Source of the DNA: JB111 sp052093225
GTDB taxonomy: Bacteria; Actinomycetota; Actinomycetes; Actinomycetales; Actinomycetaceae
Reading direction: 5' to 3'
Assembly: GCA_052093225.1 (NCBI GenBank)
Contig: JBQDDG010000006.1
Coordinates: 28,822-92,821 of the forward strand
DNA length: 64,000 nt
Below the pieces are notes generated by a model. The model searched no databases. It had not been told where the DNA came from and saw only the letters and a program-made list of their open reading frames with translations. A program made the position numbers and the translations under genes. This document shows, piece after piece, positions 49,406 to 58,765 of this stretch (position 1 is the stretch's first letter; each line of letters begins with the position of its first letter).

Positions 49406-50940
49406 CGTCTTCGCTGCGGCCGTCGCGGGTCAGCCCCGTCGAGGTCGCCGCGATCGTCGAGGTGACCGGGGGTGACCTCCGGAACCCGGCGCCCGGTCTC
49501 CGGGTCGCCGGCGCCGTCGCGGACAACCGGGCCGTCACGGGCGGCGAGCTCTTCCTCGCCCGGCCCGGTGCCCGCCACCATGCCGCGCGGTTCGCCGCCG
49601 ACGCCGTCGCCCGGGGCGCCGCCGCCGTCCTCACGGACGCCGCGGGGGCCGGGATCGTCACGGCCGACGGCGTGGAGGTGCCGATCGTCGTCGTCGACGA
49701 CGTCGCGGCGGTCGCCGGTCCCGTCTCCGCCCTCGCATGGGGCTCTCCGGCGCAGCGCCTGCGCACCTTCGCGCTGACGGGTACCAACGGCAAGACGACG
49801 ACGGCGTTCATGACCGACCACGTCCTGCGCGCGCTCGGGCGCACGACCGGGCTCGTCGGCACGGTCGAGGTCCGGGTCGCCGGCCGGTCCGTGCCCGCCG
49901 CCCTCACCACCCCGCAGGCCGACGAGCTGCACGCCATGCTCGCGGCGATGGTGGAGGCCGGCGTCACCGACCTCGTCATGGAGGTCTCCTCCCACGCCCT
50001 CACGCTCGGCCGCGTCGACGGCATCACCTACGACGTCGCGGGCTTCACGCACCTCACGCCGGACCACCTCGACCTGCACGGCACCGTCGAGGAGTACTTC
50101 GCGGCGAAGGCCCGGCTCTTCGCCCCCGAGCGCTCCCGCTCGGGGGTCGTCACCGTCGACGACGAGTGGGGCCGCCGCCTGGTCGAGGACGCCGCGGGCT
50201 CCCGCCCCGGAGAACTCTGGAGCCTCGGCGCCCAGGAGGACGCGGACGTCCGCGTCGTCACGGCGGGGCCCGGCGAGCTCGAGCTTGCCGTGGCGGGGGA
50301 GCGCCTCGTCACCCGCACCGCGATGCCCGGCTCCTTCAACGTCGCCAACGCCGCCCTCGCCGTCGCCATGGTGCTGCGCTCCGGAGTCGACGCGGCCACG
50401 CTCGCACCGGCGCTGGAGGCGGCGGGCGGCGTGAGTCCCGCCGTCCCCGGCCGCATGGAGGTGCTCGCCGAGGCACCGCGCGTCGTCGTCGACTTCGCCC
50501 ACAACACCGAGGCCCTGGCCTCCGTGCTCGCCGAGCTGCGCCCCACCACCACGGGCCGCCTCTGGTGCGTCACCGGCTCGGCCGGCGACCGCGACGCCGT
50601 CAAGCGTCCCCTCATGGGCGAGGTCTCCGCCCGGCTCGCCGACGAGGTCGTCGTCACCGACGACGACCCGCACTCGGAGGACCCCGCGACGATCCGCGCC
50701 CAGATCCTCGCCGGGGCGCGCCGGGTCGAGGGCGCCCGGGTCGTCGAGGTCGGGGACCGGCGCGAGGCCATCGCGCACGCCGTGCTCCTGGCCGACCCCG
50801 AGGACACGGTGCTGCTCGCCGGCCGCGGCCACGAGACCGTCCAGGAGGTCGGCGACGTCCAGCACCACCTCGACGACCGCGAGGAGGCCCGCACGGCACT
50901 CGCCCGCCGCGGCGCCGCCCCGGGGGAGGATGAGGCATGA
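49402..50940 (+). CDS. murE: UDP-MurNAc-tripeptide synthetase MurE (non-DAP motif)
   Basis: A 512-residue ligase adding the third amino acid to UDP-MurNAc-L-Ala-D-Glu. Mur ligase P-loop TGTNGKTTT, substrate loop EVSSHALTLGRVDG, and the C-terminal domain with VDFAHNTEAL and LLAGRGHE. The substrate-specificity site reads D421-D-P-H424 instead of the DNPR motif of diaminopimelate-adding enzymes; the Arg that holds the second carboxylate is missing. This points to L-lysine or L-ornithine as third residue. GTG 49402 overlaps the pbpB stop (GTGA). Confidence 0.93.
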   Translation: MTSSLRPSRVSPVEVAAIVEVTGGDLRNPAPGLRVAGAVADNRAVTGGELFLARPGARHHAARFAADAVARGAAAVLTDAAGAGIVTADGVEVPIVVVDDVAAVAGPVSALAWGSPAQRLRTFALTGTNGKTTTAFMTDHVLRALGRTTGLVGTVEVRVAGRSVPAALTTPQADELHAMLAAMVEAGVTDLVMEVSSHALTLGRVDGITYDVAGFTHLTPDHLDLHGTVEEYFAAKARLFAPERSRSGVVTVDDEWGRRLVEDAAGSRPGELWSLGAQEDADVRVVTAGPGELELAVAGERLVTRTAMPGSFNVANAALAVAMVLRSGVDAATLAPALEAAGGVSPAVPGRMEVLAEAPRVVVDFAHNTEALASVLAELRPTTTGRLWCVTGSAGDRDAVKRPLMGEVSARLADEVVVTDDDPHSEDPATIRAQILAGARRVEGARVVEVGDRREAIAHAVLLADPEDTVLLAGRGHETVQEVGDVQHHLDDREEARTALARRGAAPGEDEA

Positions 50941-52394
50941 TCACCCTCAGCCTCGCCGAGATCGCCGCGGCCACCCACGCCCGCCCGGGCGCGGGCGGGC
51001 ACGCCGTCACCGGCTCCGTCGTCCAGGACTCGCGCCTCGTCGGCCCGGGCGACCTCTTCGTCGCCATCGCCGGGGAGCGCACCGACGGGCACGCGCACGT
51101 GGCCGCGTCGCTGGCGGCCGGCGCGGCCGGCGCCCTGGTCACGGACCCGACCCGTCCGCTCGCCGACGGCGCGGCGGAGGACCGCCTCGTCGTCGTCCGG
51201 GACACCGTGGCCGCGCTCGGCGACCTCGCCCGTCACACCTTGGCGCAGCTGCGCCGCTCCGGCGCCCCGGGCGTCGTCGCCGTCACCGGGTCCGTCGGCA
51301 AGACAACGACGAAGGACCTCCTCGTCGACCTGTTGTCCCCGCGCGGCCCGCTCGTCGCGCCACCGGGCTCGCTCAACAACGAGGTCGGGCTCCCGCTCAC
51401 GGTGCTGCGCGCCGATCCCTCGACCACGACCCTCGTCCTCGAGATGGGCGCCGACCGGGTGGGCAACCTCGAGTACCTCACCTCCGTGGCACCGCCCGAC
51501 GTCTCGGTCGTGCTCGCCGTCGGCCGGGCGCACCTCGGCCATTTCGGCGGCATCGAGAACGTGGCGCGCACCAAGTCCGAGCTCGTGTCCGGCCTGGTCC
51601 CGGGCGGCACCGCCGTGCTCAACCACGACGACGAGCGCGTGGCGGCCATGGCCCCGCTCGCACCGGGGCCCGTCCTCACGTTCTCCGCGTCCGGCGACAC
51701 CGCGGCCGACCTCGTGGCCACGGGCGTGCGCGCCGACGCCGAGGGGCACGCCTCCTTCACGCTGCACACCCCCGGTGGCCGGGCCGACGTGCGGCTCGCC
51801 CTCGTGGGGCCGCACCACGTCTCCAACGCCCTGGCGGCCGTGGGCGCCTCGCTCGCCGCCGGCGCGGACCTGGACGACCTCGCCGCGCGGCTCGCCGTCG
51901 CCGGCCCGCGCAGCGCCCACCGCACCGCGGTGAGCGTGCTGCCGGGCGACGTGCTCCTGCTCGACGACTCCTACAACGCGAACCCCGACTCGATGCGCGC
52001 CGGCCTCGCCACCCTCGCCACCATCGCGCCCGACCGGCGCCGGGTCGCCGTCCTCGGCCACATGCTCGAGCTCGGCGCGGAGTCGGCCGCCGAGCACGCG
52101 GGGCTCGCGCCGGTCCTCACGCAGCACGGGATCGGGTCGGTCATCGTCGTCGGCCGGGAGGCGGCGCCGCTCGCCGACGCCGCCCGCGACGCCGGGATCA
52201 AGGTCGAGGACCTGACGAATCGCCCGCCGGACGTCATCGCCGACGCCGTGCGCGCACTTGTCGGTCCCGGTGACGCGGTGCTGCTCAAGGGCTCCAGGGG
52301 ATCGGGCGTGTGGGAGGTCGCGGACCTTCTCACATCGGGCACCGGCGGGGGGTCGGGCACAACCGGCCCGGTCGGCGAGAAGATGCAGGCATGA
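50937..52394 (+). CDS. murF: UDP-MurNAc-pentapeptide synthetase MurF
   Basis: A 485-residue ligase joining D-Ala-D-Ala to UDP-MurNAc-tripeptide. N-terminal domain SVVQDSRLVGPGDLFVAIAGERTDGH, P-loop VTGSVGKTTTK, LNNEVGLPLTVL, EMGADRVGNLEYL and the C-terminal LLDDSYNANPDSMRAGL and VLGHMLELG. The ATGA overlap with murE is conserved. Its last ~25 residues are a Gly/Thr-rich tail. Confidence 0.96.
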   Translation: MITLSLAEIAAATHARPGAGGHAVTGSVVQDSRLVGPGDLFVAIAGERTDGHAHVAASLAAGAAGALVTDPTRPLADGAAEDRLVVVRDTVAALGDLARHTLAQLRRSGAPGVVAVTGSVGKTTTKDLLVDLLSPRGPLVAPPGSLNNEVGLPLTVLRADPSTTTLVLEMGADRVGNLEYLTSVAPPDVSVVLAVGRAHLGHFGGIENVARTKSELVSGLVPGGTAVLNHDDERVAAMAPLAPGPVLTFSASGDTAADLVATGVRADAEGHASFTLHTPGGRADVRLALVGPHHVSNALAAVGASLAAGADLDDLAARLAVAGPRSAHRTAVSVLPGDVLLLDDSYNANPDSMRAGLATLATIAPDRRRVAVLGHMLELGAESAAEHAGLAPVLTQHGIGSVIVVGREAAPLADAARDAGIKVEDLTNRPPDVIADAVRALVGPGDAVLLKGSRGSGVWEVADLLTSGTGGGSGTTGPVGEKMQA

Positions 52395-53479
52395 CCTCCG
52401 TCCTCGTCGGTGCCGGGGTGGCGCTCGTCGTCACGCTGCTCGGCACGCCCCTGCTCATCCGGCTCCTCGTCCGACGCGAGTACGGGCAGTTCATCCGCCA
52501 GGACGGCCCGACGAGCCACCAGACCAAGCGCGGCACGCCGACCATGGGCGGCGTCATCATCATCGCCGCGACCGTTCTCGGGTACGTCGTCGCCAACATC
52601 AGCGCCGGGCGCCTCCCGCACGTCTCCGGCCTGCTCCTGCTCTACCTCATGGTCGGGATGGGGATCATCGGGTTCCTCGACGACTACATCAAGATCTCCC
52701 GCGCCCGGTCGCTCGGCCTGGACGCACGCGCGAAGATCGTCGGCCAGGCGTTCATCGGCATCAGCTTCGCGGTGCTGGCCCTGCAGTTCCCCTCCGAGAA
52801 CAACCGCACCCCCGCCTCCACCGCGCTGTCCTGGGTGCGCGACCTCTCGTTCCTCGACCTCGCGTTCGCCGGCTCGGTGCTCGGACTCGTCCTCTTCGTC
52901 ATCTGGGCGAACTTCCTCATCACCGCCTGGACCAACGCCGTCAACCTCACCGACGGGCTCGACGGACTGGCCACCGGCGCCTCGGCGATCGTGTTCGGCG
53001 CCTACGCCGGCATCGCCTTCTGGCAGTCCAACCAGTCCTGCCAGGTGCTCGCCGAGCCGGGAGCCGGCTGCTACGAGGTCCGCGACCCGCGGGACCTGAC
53101 GATCATCGCCGCCTGCATCGTCGGCGCCTGCCTCGGCTTCCTGTGGTGGAACACCAACCCGGCGAAGATCTTCATGGGGGACACCGGGTCGCTCGCCCTC
53201 GGCGGCGCGCTCGCCGGGATGACGATCCTCACCCGCACCGAGTTCCTCGGCGTCATCATCGGCGGCCTGTTCGTCGCCGTCGTCATCTCCGACGTCATCC
53301 AGATCGGGGTCTTCAAGGCCACCGGCAAGCGCGTGTTCAAGATGGCGCCGCTGCACCACCACTTCGAGCTCTCCGGCTGGGGCGAGGTGACGATCGTCGT
53401 GCGGTTCTGGCTCGTCGCGCTGCTCTGCGCCGCCGCCGGCCTCGCCATCTTCTACGGCGAGTGGGTCGCGGTCTCATGA
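52391..53479 (+). CDS. mraY: Phospho-MurNAc-pentapeptide transferase MraY
   Basis: A 362-residue membrane enzyme that forms lipid I from UDP-MurNAc-pentapeptide and undecaprenyl phosphate. Ten membrane segments. Conserved SHQTKRGTPTMGG, GFLDDYIK (catalytic Asp pair), NLTDGLDGLA, FMGDTGSLALGG and PLHHHFELSGW (metal/His loop) are all seen. A periplasmic loop of about 15 residues with a Cys pair (SCQVLAEPGAGC) could form a disulfide. ATGA overlaps on both sides. Confidence 0.97.
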   Translation: MTSVLVGAGVALVVTLLGTPLLIRLLVRREYGQFIRQDGPTSHQTKRGTPTMGGVIIIAATVLGYVVANISAGRLPHVSGLLLLYLMVGMGIIGFLDDYIKISRARSLGLDARAKIVGQAFIGISFAVLALQFPSENNRTPASTALSWVRDLSFLDLAFAGSVLGLVLFVIWANFLITAWTNAVNLTDGLDGLATGASAIVFGAYAGIAFWQSNQSCQVLAEPGAGCYEVRDPRDLTIIAACIVGACLGFLWWNTNPAKIFMGDTGSLALGGALAGMTILTRTEFLGVIIGGLFVAVVISDVIQIGVFKATGKRVFKMAPLHHHFELSGWGEVTIVVRFWLVALLCAAAGLAIFYGEWVAVS

Positions 53480-55020
53480 CGCACGTCCCCGACGGCGGAC
53501 GGTCCGACAGGGACGCCGCCCGCGATGCCTGGGCGCGCAGCGCGGCGGAGGACCTCGCTCGTGCCCGCGTCACCGTCGTCGGCCTCGGCACGTCGGGGAG
53601 GGCCGTCCTTCGAGCGCTGACGGGGCGGGTCGGCGCGCTCGCCGCCACCGACGCGAAGGACTCCGCCCTCGAGGCGGTGGCCGCCGACCACCCCGGCGCC
53701 GCGCTCGCGGCCGGCGCGAGCCCGGAGGCCCTCGCCGACGTCACGCTCGCCACGGAGCCCGACGTCCTGGTCGTCTCCCCGGGCGTTCCCGCCACCTCGC
53801 CGCTCCTCGTGCGCGCGGCGGCCGCCGGCATCCCGGTGTGGAGCGAGATCGAGCTCGCCTGGCGCCTCCAGCGGGCGCGTCCGGACGGTTCCTACGCGCC
53901 CTGGCTGGCGATCACCGGAACGAACGGCAAGACCACCACCGTGACGATGACGGCCGCGATCCTCGCCGCTGCCGGGTTGGAGGCTCCCGCCGTCGGCAAC
54001 GTCGGCACCCCGCCGGTGGAGATCGTCACCGCGGCCGGTCCCGGCCCCGATGCGCTGCCCGCCGAGCTGTCGAGCTTCCAGCTCCACTCGACGCACTCGC
54101 TCGCGCCGCTCGCCGCCACGTGCCTCAACCTCGCGCCCGACCACCTCGACTGGCACGGGTCGGCGGCCGCCTACGCCGCGGACAAGGCGCGCGTCTACCG
54201 CGCCGTCACCGGGCTGTGCGTCTACAACGAGGCCGACCCCGCCACCCGCGCCATGGTCGAGGACGCCGACGTCGCCGAGGGGGCGCGAGCGGTCGGGCTC
54301 ACGCTCGGGGTCCCCGCCGTCTCCCAGGTCGGGATCGTCGAGGGGGTCATCGCGGAGCGCGTGCACGCCGGCCGCTGGGACAGCGCCGTCGAGCTCGGCG
54401 AGGTCGCGGATCTCGCCCACCTCGTCGGTGCCGGTGCGGGCGCCGACGACGTCCCGGACCACCTGGTCCTCGACGCGCTCGCGGCCGCCACGCTCGCCCG
54501 CGCCGCCGGTGCGGACCCCGTCCACGTCCGCGACGCCCTGCGCGCCTACGAGCCCGGCGCGCACCGGGCCGCGCACGTCGCGACGACCGGCGGCGTCCGG
54601 TACGTCGACGACTCCAAGGCCACCAACGCCCACGCTGCCGACGCCGCGCTCGCCGCGCACGGGGAGCGCTCGGTCGTGTGGATCGCCGGGGGGCTCGCCA
54701 AGGGCGCCGACTTCGACGACCTGGTCGCCTCCCACGCCCACCGGCTCGCGCACGTGGTCCTCATCGGCCGCGACCGTGCGCCGCTGCGCGACGCTCTGAC
54801 GCGACACGCTCCCGAGGTCCCGCTCCACGAGGTGGTCAAGGACGACGATGAGGCGGTGATGGAACGCGCCGTCGAGCTCGCCGCGGCTCTCGCCCGCACC
54901 GGTCAGACCGTGCTGCTCGCGCCCGCGAGCGCCTCGATGGACCAGTTCGTCTCGTACAACCACCGTGGTGACGCCTTCGCGGCCGCGGTCACCGCGCTCG
55001 GCCGGAGGGAGGGACGATGA
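53476..55020 (+). CDS. murD: UDP-MurNAc-L-Ala--D-Glu ligase MurD
   Basis: A 514-residue ligase adding D-glutamate. The N-terminal Rossmann domain starts at VTVVGLGTSGRAVLRAL after a ~30-residue lead; P-loop ITGTNGKTTTV, ELSSFQLHSTHSLAP, LNLAPDHLDWHG, and the C-terminal YVDDSKATNAHAADAAL and LLAPASASMDQF are conserved. It lies between mraY and ftsW with 4-base overlaps at both ends. Confidence 0.95.
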   Translation: MTHVPDGGRSDRDAARDAWARSAAEDLARARVTVVGLGTSGRAVLRALTGRVGALAATDAKDSALEAVAADHPGAALAAGASPEALADVTLATEPDVLVVSPGVPATSPLLVRAAAAGIPVWSEIELAWRLQRARPDGSYAPWLAITGTNGKTTTVTMTAAILAAAGLEAPAVGNVGTPPVEIVTAAGPGPDALPAELSSFQLHSTHSLAPLAATCLNLAPDHLDWHGSAAAYAADKARVYRAVTGLCVYNEADPATRAMVEDADVAEGARAVGLTLGVPAVSQVGIVEGVIAERVHAGRWDSAVELGEVADLAHLVGAGAGADDVPDHLVLDALAAATLARAAGADPVHVRDALRAYEPGAHRAAHVATTGGVRYVDDSKATNAHAADAALAAHGERSVVWIAGGLAKGADFDDLVASHAHRLAHVVLIGRDRAPLRDALTRHAPEVPLHEVVKDDDEAVMERAVELAAALARTGQTVLLAPASASMDQFVSYNHRGDAFAAAVTALGRREGR

Positions 55021-56261
55021 CCGCCACCGCCTCGCGACGTGTCGTCGTCAGCGCCCCCGCCGAGGGGCGGCGCGAGGAGAACCCCGCGCTCAGCTTCTAC
55101 CTCATCGCGGCGTCCTCGGCGCTGCTCGTGGCCTTCGGCGCCGTCATGCGGCTGTCCGCCTCGACGGTCACCGCGATCTCGGACTCGGGCTCGCCCTACC
55201 AGGAGTGGGTCGCGCAGCTCCTGTTCGTTGTCCTCGGCGTCGGTGGAGCGTTCGTCGCCTCACTCGTCCCGCCCGGCTTCTACCGGCGCAGCGCCTGGGT
55301 GCTGCTCGTCCTCGGCCTCGGGCTGCAGAGCCTGATCTTCACCGGATTCGCGCGCGGCCAGGGCGGCAACCTCAACTGGATCGTCCTGCCGGGCACCGGT
55401 CAGGTGATCCAGCCGGCGGAGTTCCTCAAGCTTGCCCTCGCCGTCTGGCTCGGTGCGGTCCTCGCCCGCAAGGTCAGGGTGATGGACAGCCTCCTGCACG
55501 CGGCGATCCCGGGCGTGATCGGCGCCGGCGCCGCGATCGCGCTCGTCCTTGCGGGGCACGACATGGGCACCGCGGCGATCATGGTGGTGCTCGTGGCCGG
55601 CTGCTACTTCGTCGCCGGGCTGCGGCTGCGCTGGTTCGCGCTCGTCGGCGTCCTCGGCGCGGGCCTCGGGGCGTTCCTCGTCATGTCGTCCGCCTCGCGC
55701 CGCGCGCGCGTCGGCCAGTTCTTCGGGCTCACCGAGTCGGACCCCCTCGGCAGCGGCCTCCAGCCGCTGCACGGGCTGTGGGCCCTCGGGTCCGGCGGGA
55801 TCTCCGGCGTCGGGCTCGGTGCCTCGCGCGAGAAGTGGGAGTACCTCCCCGAGGCCCACAACGACTTCATCTTCGCGATCATCGGCGAGGAGCTCGGCCT
55901 CATCGGCACCCTGGTCGTCCTCGCGCTGTTCGCGGTGCTCGCCGCCGGCATCTACCGCGTGGTGCGCCGCCACGAGGACCCGTTCGTGCAGATCGCGGCC
56001 GCCGGGCTCGGCGCCTGGATCTTCGGCCAGGCGATCGTCAACATGCTCGTCGTCATCGGCCTGCTCCCCGTCCTCGGCGTCCCGCTCCCGCTCGTGTCCG
56101 CGGGAGGGTCCGCGATCATCGCCACGCTGCTGGGCATCGGGGTGCTCCTGTCGTTCGCCCGCACCGAGCCGGGCGCGCGCGAGGCGCTGCGCATCCGTGG
56201 GCGGACGGCGCGCGGCACGGGCTCGGTGACAGCGGCCCGCCGGAGGTCGCGCCGTGGCTGA
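55017..56261 (+). CDS. ftsW: Septal peptidoglycan polymerase FtsW (SEDS)
   Basis: A 414-residue SEDS glycosyltransferase that polymerises lipid II at the septum with PbpB. About ten membrane segments; marks include VLPGTGQVIQPAEFLKLALAVWLG, GHDMGTAAIMVVL (catalytic Asp), GLQPLHGLWALGSGGISGVGLGASREKWEYLPEAHNDFIFAIIGEELG and GLLPVLGVPLPLVSAGGSA. Basic C-terminal tail. ATGA overlap with murD, and 8-base overlap with murG. Confidence 0.95.
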   Translation: MTATASRRVVVSAPAEGRREENPALSFYLIAASSALLVAFGAVMRLSASTVTAISDSGSPYQEWVAQLLFVVLGVGGAFVASLVPPGFYRRSAWVLLVLGLGLQSLIFTGFARGQGGNLNWIVLPGTGQVIQPAEFLKLALAVWLGAVLARKVRVMDSLLHAAIPGVIGAGAAIALVLAGHDMGTAAIMVVLVAGCYFVAGLRLRWFALVGVLGAGLGAFLVMSSASRRARVGQFFGLTESDPLGSGLQPLHGLWALGSGGISGVGLGASREKWEYLPEAHNDFIFAIIGEELGLIGTLVVLALFAVLAAGIYRVVRRHEDPFVQIAAAGLGAWIFGQAIVNMLVVIGLLPVLGVPLPLVSAGGSAIIATLLGIGVLLSFARTEPGAREALRIRGRTARGTGSVTAARRRSRRG

Positions 56262-57375
56262 CCCCCTCCGCGTGCTCCTCGCCGGCGGTGGGACCGCGGG
56301 GCACGTCAACCCGATGCTCGCCACCGCCGCGACGCTTGCCGAGCACGGTGCGACCTGCGCCGCGCTCGGCACGACCGACGGCCTCGAGTCCCGCCTCGTC
56401 CCGGCGGCCGGCCTCGACCTGCACCCGGTCCCGCGCGTCCCGCTCCCGCGGCGCCCGTCGCTCGACCTGGCCCGGCTGCCGATCAACCTGCGGGCAGCGG
56501 TCCGCGCCGCCCGTGAGGCGATCGAGCACTCCGGGGCGGACGTCGTCGTCGGGTTCGGCGGCTACGTCGCCACGCCGGCCTACCTGGCGGCGCGCCGCGC
56601 GGGGGTCCCCGTCGTCGTCCACGAGCAGAACGCCCGGCCCGGACTCGCCAACAAGGTCGGCGCGCGCGCCGCCGCCGCCGTCGCCCTCACGTTCGCGTCC
56701 ACCCCGCTCGCCGCGCGCCGGGGCACCACCGAGGTCACCGGCCTGCCGCTGCGGCGGGCGATCGCGGACCTCGTCGAGGCGCGGTCCACCGACCAGGGGC
56801 GGGCCGAGGCGCGCGAGGCCGGGGCCCGCGCGCTCGGGCTCGACCCGGCGCGGCCGGTCCTCCTCGTCACCGGCGGCTCGCTCGGCGCGCAGCGGCTCAA
56901 CGACGTGTTCGCCGGGAGCGCCGCCGACGTCACGGCCGCGAGCCAGGTCCTCCACCTCACGGGCCGCGGGAAGGACGCCGCGGTGAGAGACGCCGCCGCG
57001 GGCATCGACGACTACCACGTGCTCGACTACCTCCCCGAGATGGAGCGCGCCCTCGCGTGCGCCGACCTCGTCGTGTGCCGCTCCGGCGCGGGGACGGTCG
57101 CCGAGCTGTCGGCCCTCGGGCTGCCCGCCGCCTACGTCCCGCTCCCGCACGGCAACGGGGAGCAGCGGCTCAACGCCGCCGACGTCGTCGCCGCCGGGGG
57201 AGGGCTCGTCGTGGACGACGCCGCGCTCACGCCGGAGCGCGTGCGCGAGACGCTCGTGCCGCTGCTCGCCGACCAGGGCCGTCTCGCGGAGATGTCCGCC
57301 GCCGCCCTCACCTCGGGACCGGGGGACGGCGCCGGCCCCCTCGCCGAGCTCGTGCTGCGGGTGGCCCGTGGCTGA
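56254..57375 (+). CDS. murG: Lipid II synthase MurG (GlcNAc transferase)
   Basis: A 373-residue GT28 enzyme adding GlcNAc to lipid I on the cytoplasmic face. VLLAGGGTAGHVNPMLA (G loop 1), GFGGYVATPAYLAARRAGVPVVVHEQNA, VTGGSLGAQRLND and CADLVVCRSGAGTVAELSALGLPAAYVPLPHG with the NEQ-type end GNGEQRLNA. GTG 56254 starts 8 bases before the ftsW stop end; no ATG alternative exists nearby. Confidence 0.96.
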   Translation: MADPLRVLLAGGGTAGHVNPMLATAATLAEHGATCAALGTTDGLESRLVPAAGLDLHPVPRVPLPRRPSLDLARLPINLRAAVRAAREAIEHSGADVVVGFGGYVATPAYLAARRAGVPVVVHEQNARPGLANKVGARAAAAVALTFASTPLAARRGTTEVTGLPLRRAIADLVEARSTDQGRAEAREAGARALGLDPARPVLLVTGGSLGAQRLNDVFAGSAADVTAASQVLHLTGRGKDAAVRDAAAGIDDYHVLDYLPEMERALACADLVVCRSGAGTVAELSALGLPAAYVPLPHGNGEQRLNAADVVAAGGGLVVDDAALTPERVRETLVPLLADQGRLAEMSAAALTSGPGDGAGPLAELVLRVARG

Positions 57376-58765
57376 GGAGACCGGCGCCGGTGCCACCGCC
57401 TTCCACCTCGTCGGGATCGGCGGGGCGGGGATGTCCGTGGTTGCCCACCTGCTGCTCGCGCGCGGGGCCAGGGTGAGCGGCTCCGACGCCAAGGACTCGG
57501 CGAACCTCGCGGCGCTGCGCGCGGCCGGCGCCCGCGTCCACGTCGGGCACGACGCCGCCCACGTCCCGGCCGGCGCCACCCTGGTCGTCTCCACCGCCGT
57601 GCGCGAGTCGAACCCCGAGCTCGCCCACGCCCGCAGCGCCGGGACGCCCGTGCTGCACCGCAGCGAGGCGCTCGCGCTGGTCGCCGCGGACCTCGACCTC
57701 GTGGCCGTCGCCGGTGCGCACGGTAAGACGACGACGTCGGGCATGCTCGCCGTCACCCTGCGCGGCGTCGGGCTCGACCCGTCCTACGCGATCGGTGGCT
57801 CCGTCGTCGGCGTCGGCACCGGCGCGCACCTGGGTGCGGGCCGGGCGTTCGTCGCGGAGGCCGACGAGTCGGACGGCTCGTTCCTCAACTACTCGCCGCG
57901 GGTGGCCGTGGTGACGAACATCGAGGTCGACCACATCGACCACTGGGGCACGCCCGAGGCGTTCCACGCCGCGTTCGAGGAGTTCGGGGAGCGGATCCGG
58001 CCGGGCGGCCTGCTCGTCGCCTGCGCCGACGACCCCGGGTCGCGCCGCCTCGCCGCCTCGGCCGCCGCCCGCGGCACCCGGGTGCTCACCTACGGCACGT
58101 CGGACCCCGTCGACGGCGCGGAGGGCCACGTCGCCCTCGAGATCCGGCAGCCGCGCCCCTCGGGCGCACGCGGGTCCGCCACGTTCGGGGGAGAGGTCGC
58201 CGACCTCGAGCTCGCGGTGGGCGGCGAGCACAACCTGCGCAACGCCGCCGCGTGCCTCGCCGTGGGCATCGAGCTCGGGGTGCCGCTCGCCGGGCTCGCG
58301 CGCGCGCTGCGCGACTTCCACGGGACCGGCCGGCGCTTCGAGACGCGCGGCGTCGCCGGCGGCGTGCGAGTGGTCGACGACTATGCCCACCACCCCACCG
58401 AGGTCGCGGCCACGCTCGCCGCCGCCCGGGTGGCCGCCGACGGCGGGCGGGTGCTCGTCCTCTTCCAGCCTCATCTGTACTCCCGTACCCGTGCCTTCGC
58501 GGCCGAGTTCGCGGACGCGCTCGGCGCGGCCGACGAGGTCGTCGTCACCGACGTGTTCGGCTCCCGCGAGGACCCGGAGCCCGGGGTCGACTCCACGCTC
58601 ATCACCTCGCGCCTGCCCGGCGCCACCCGCGTCGCCGACCGCTGGGAGGCGGCGCGCGCCGTCGCCGACCTGGCGCGGCCGGGGGACCTCGTCGTGACGA
58701 TGGGCGCGGGCGACGTCACCGAGCTCGGCCCCGCGATCCTCGACCTCCTGGACCAGGCCACGTGA
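57368..58765 (+). CDS. murC: UDP-MurNAc--L-alanine ligase MurC
   Basis: A 465-residue ligase adding the first amino acid of the stem peptide. FHLVGIGGAGMSVVAHLLLARG (nucleotide fold), SGSDAKDS, P-loop AGAHGKTTTSGML, EADESDGSFLNYSP, NIEVDHIDHW, HNLRNAAACLAVG, and VDDYAHHPTEV. GTG 57368 overlaps murG by eight bases, reading the same GTGGCTGA octamer as the ftsW-murG junction. GTGA overlap with ftsQ. Confidence 0.96.
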   Translation: MAEETGAGATAFHLVGIGGAGMSVVAHLLLARGARVSGSDAKDSANLAALRAAGARVHVGHDAAHVPAGATLVVSTAVRESNPELAHARSAGTPVLHRSEALALVAADLDLVAVAGAHGKTTTSGMLAVTLRGVGLDPSYAIGGSVVGVGTGAHLGAGRAFVAEADESDGSFLNYSPRVAVVTNIEVDHIDHWGTPEAFHAAFEEFGERIRPGGLLVACADDPGSRRLAASAAARGTRVLTYGTSDPVDGAEGHVALEIRQPRPSGARGSATFGGEVADLELAVGGEHNLRNAAACLAVGIELGVPLAGLARALRDFHGTGRRFETRGVAGGVRVVDDYAHHPTEVAATLAAARVAADGGRVLVLFQPHLYSRTRAFAAEFADALGAADEVVVTDVFGSREDPEPGVDSTLITSRLPGATRVADRWEAARAVADLARPGDLVVTMGAGDVTELGPAILDLLDQAT

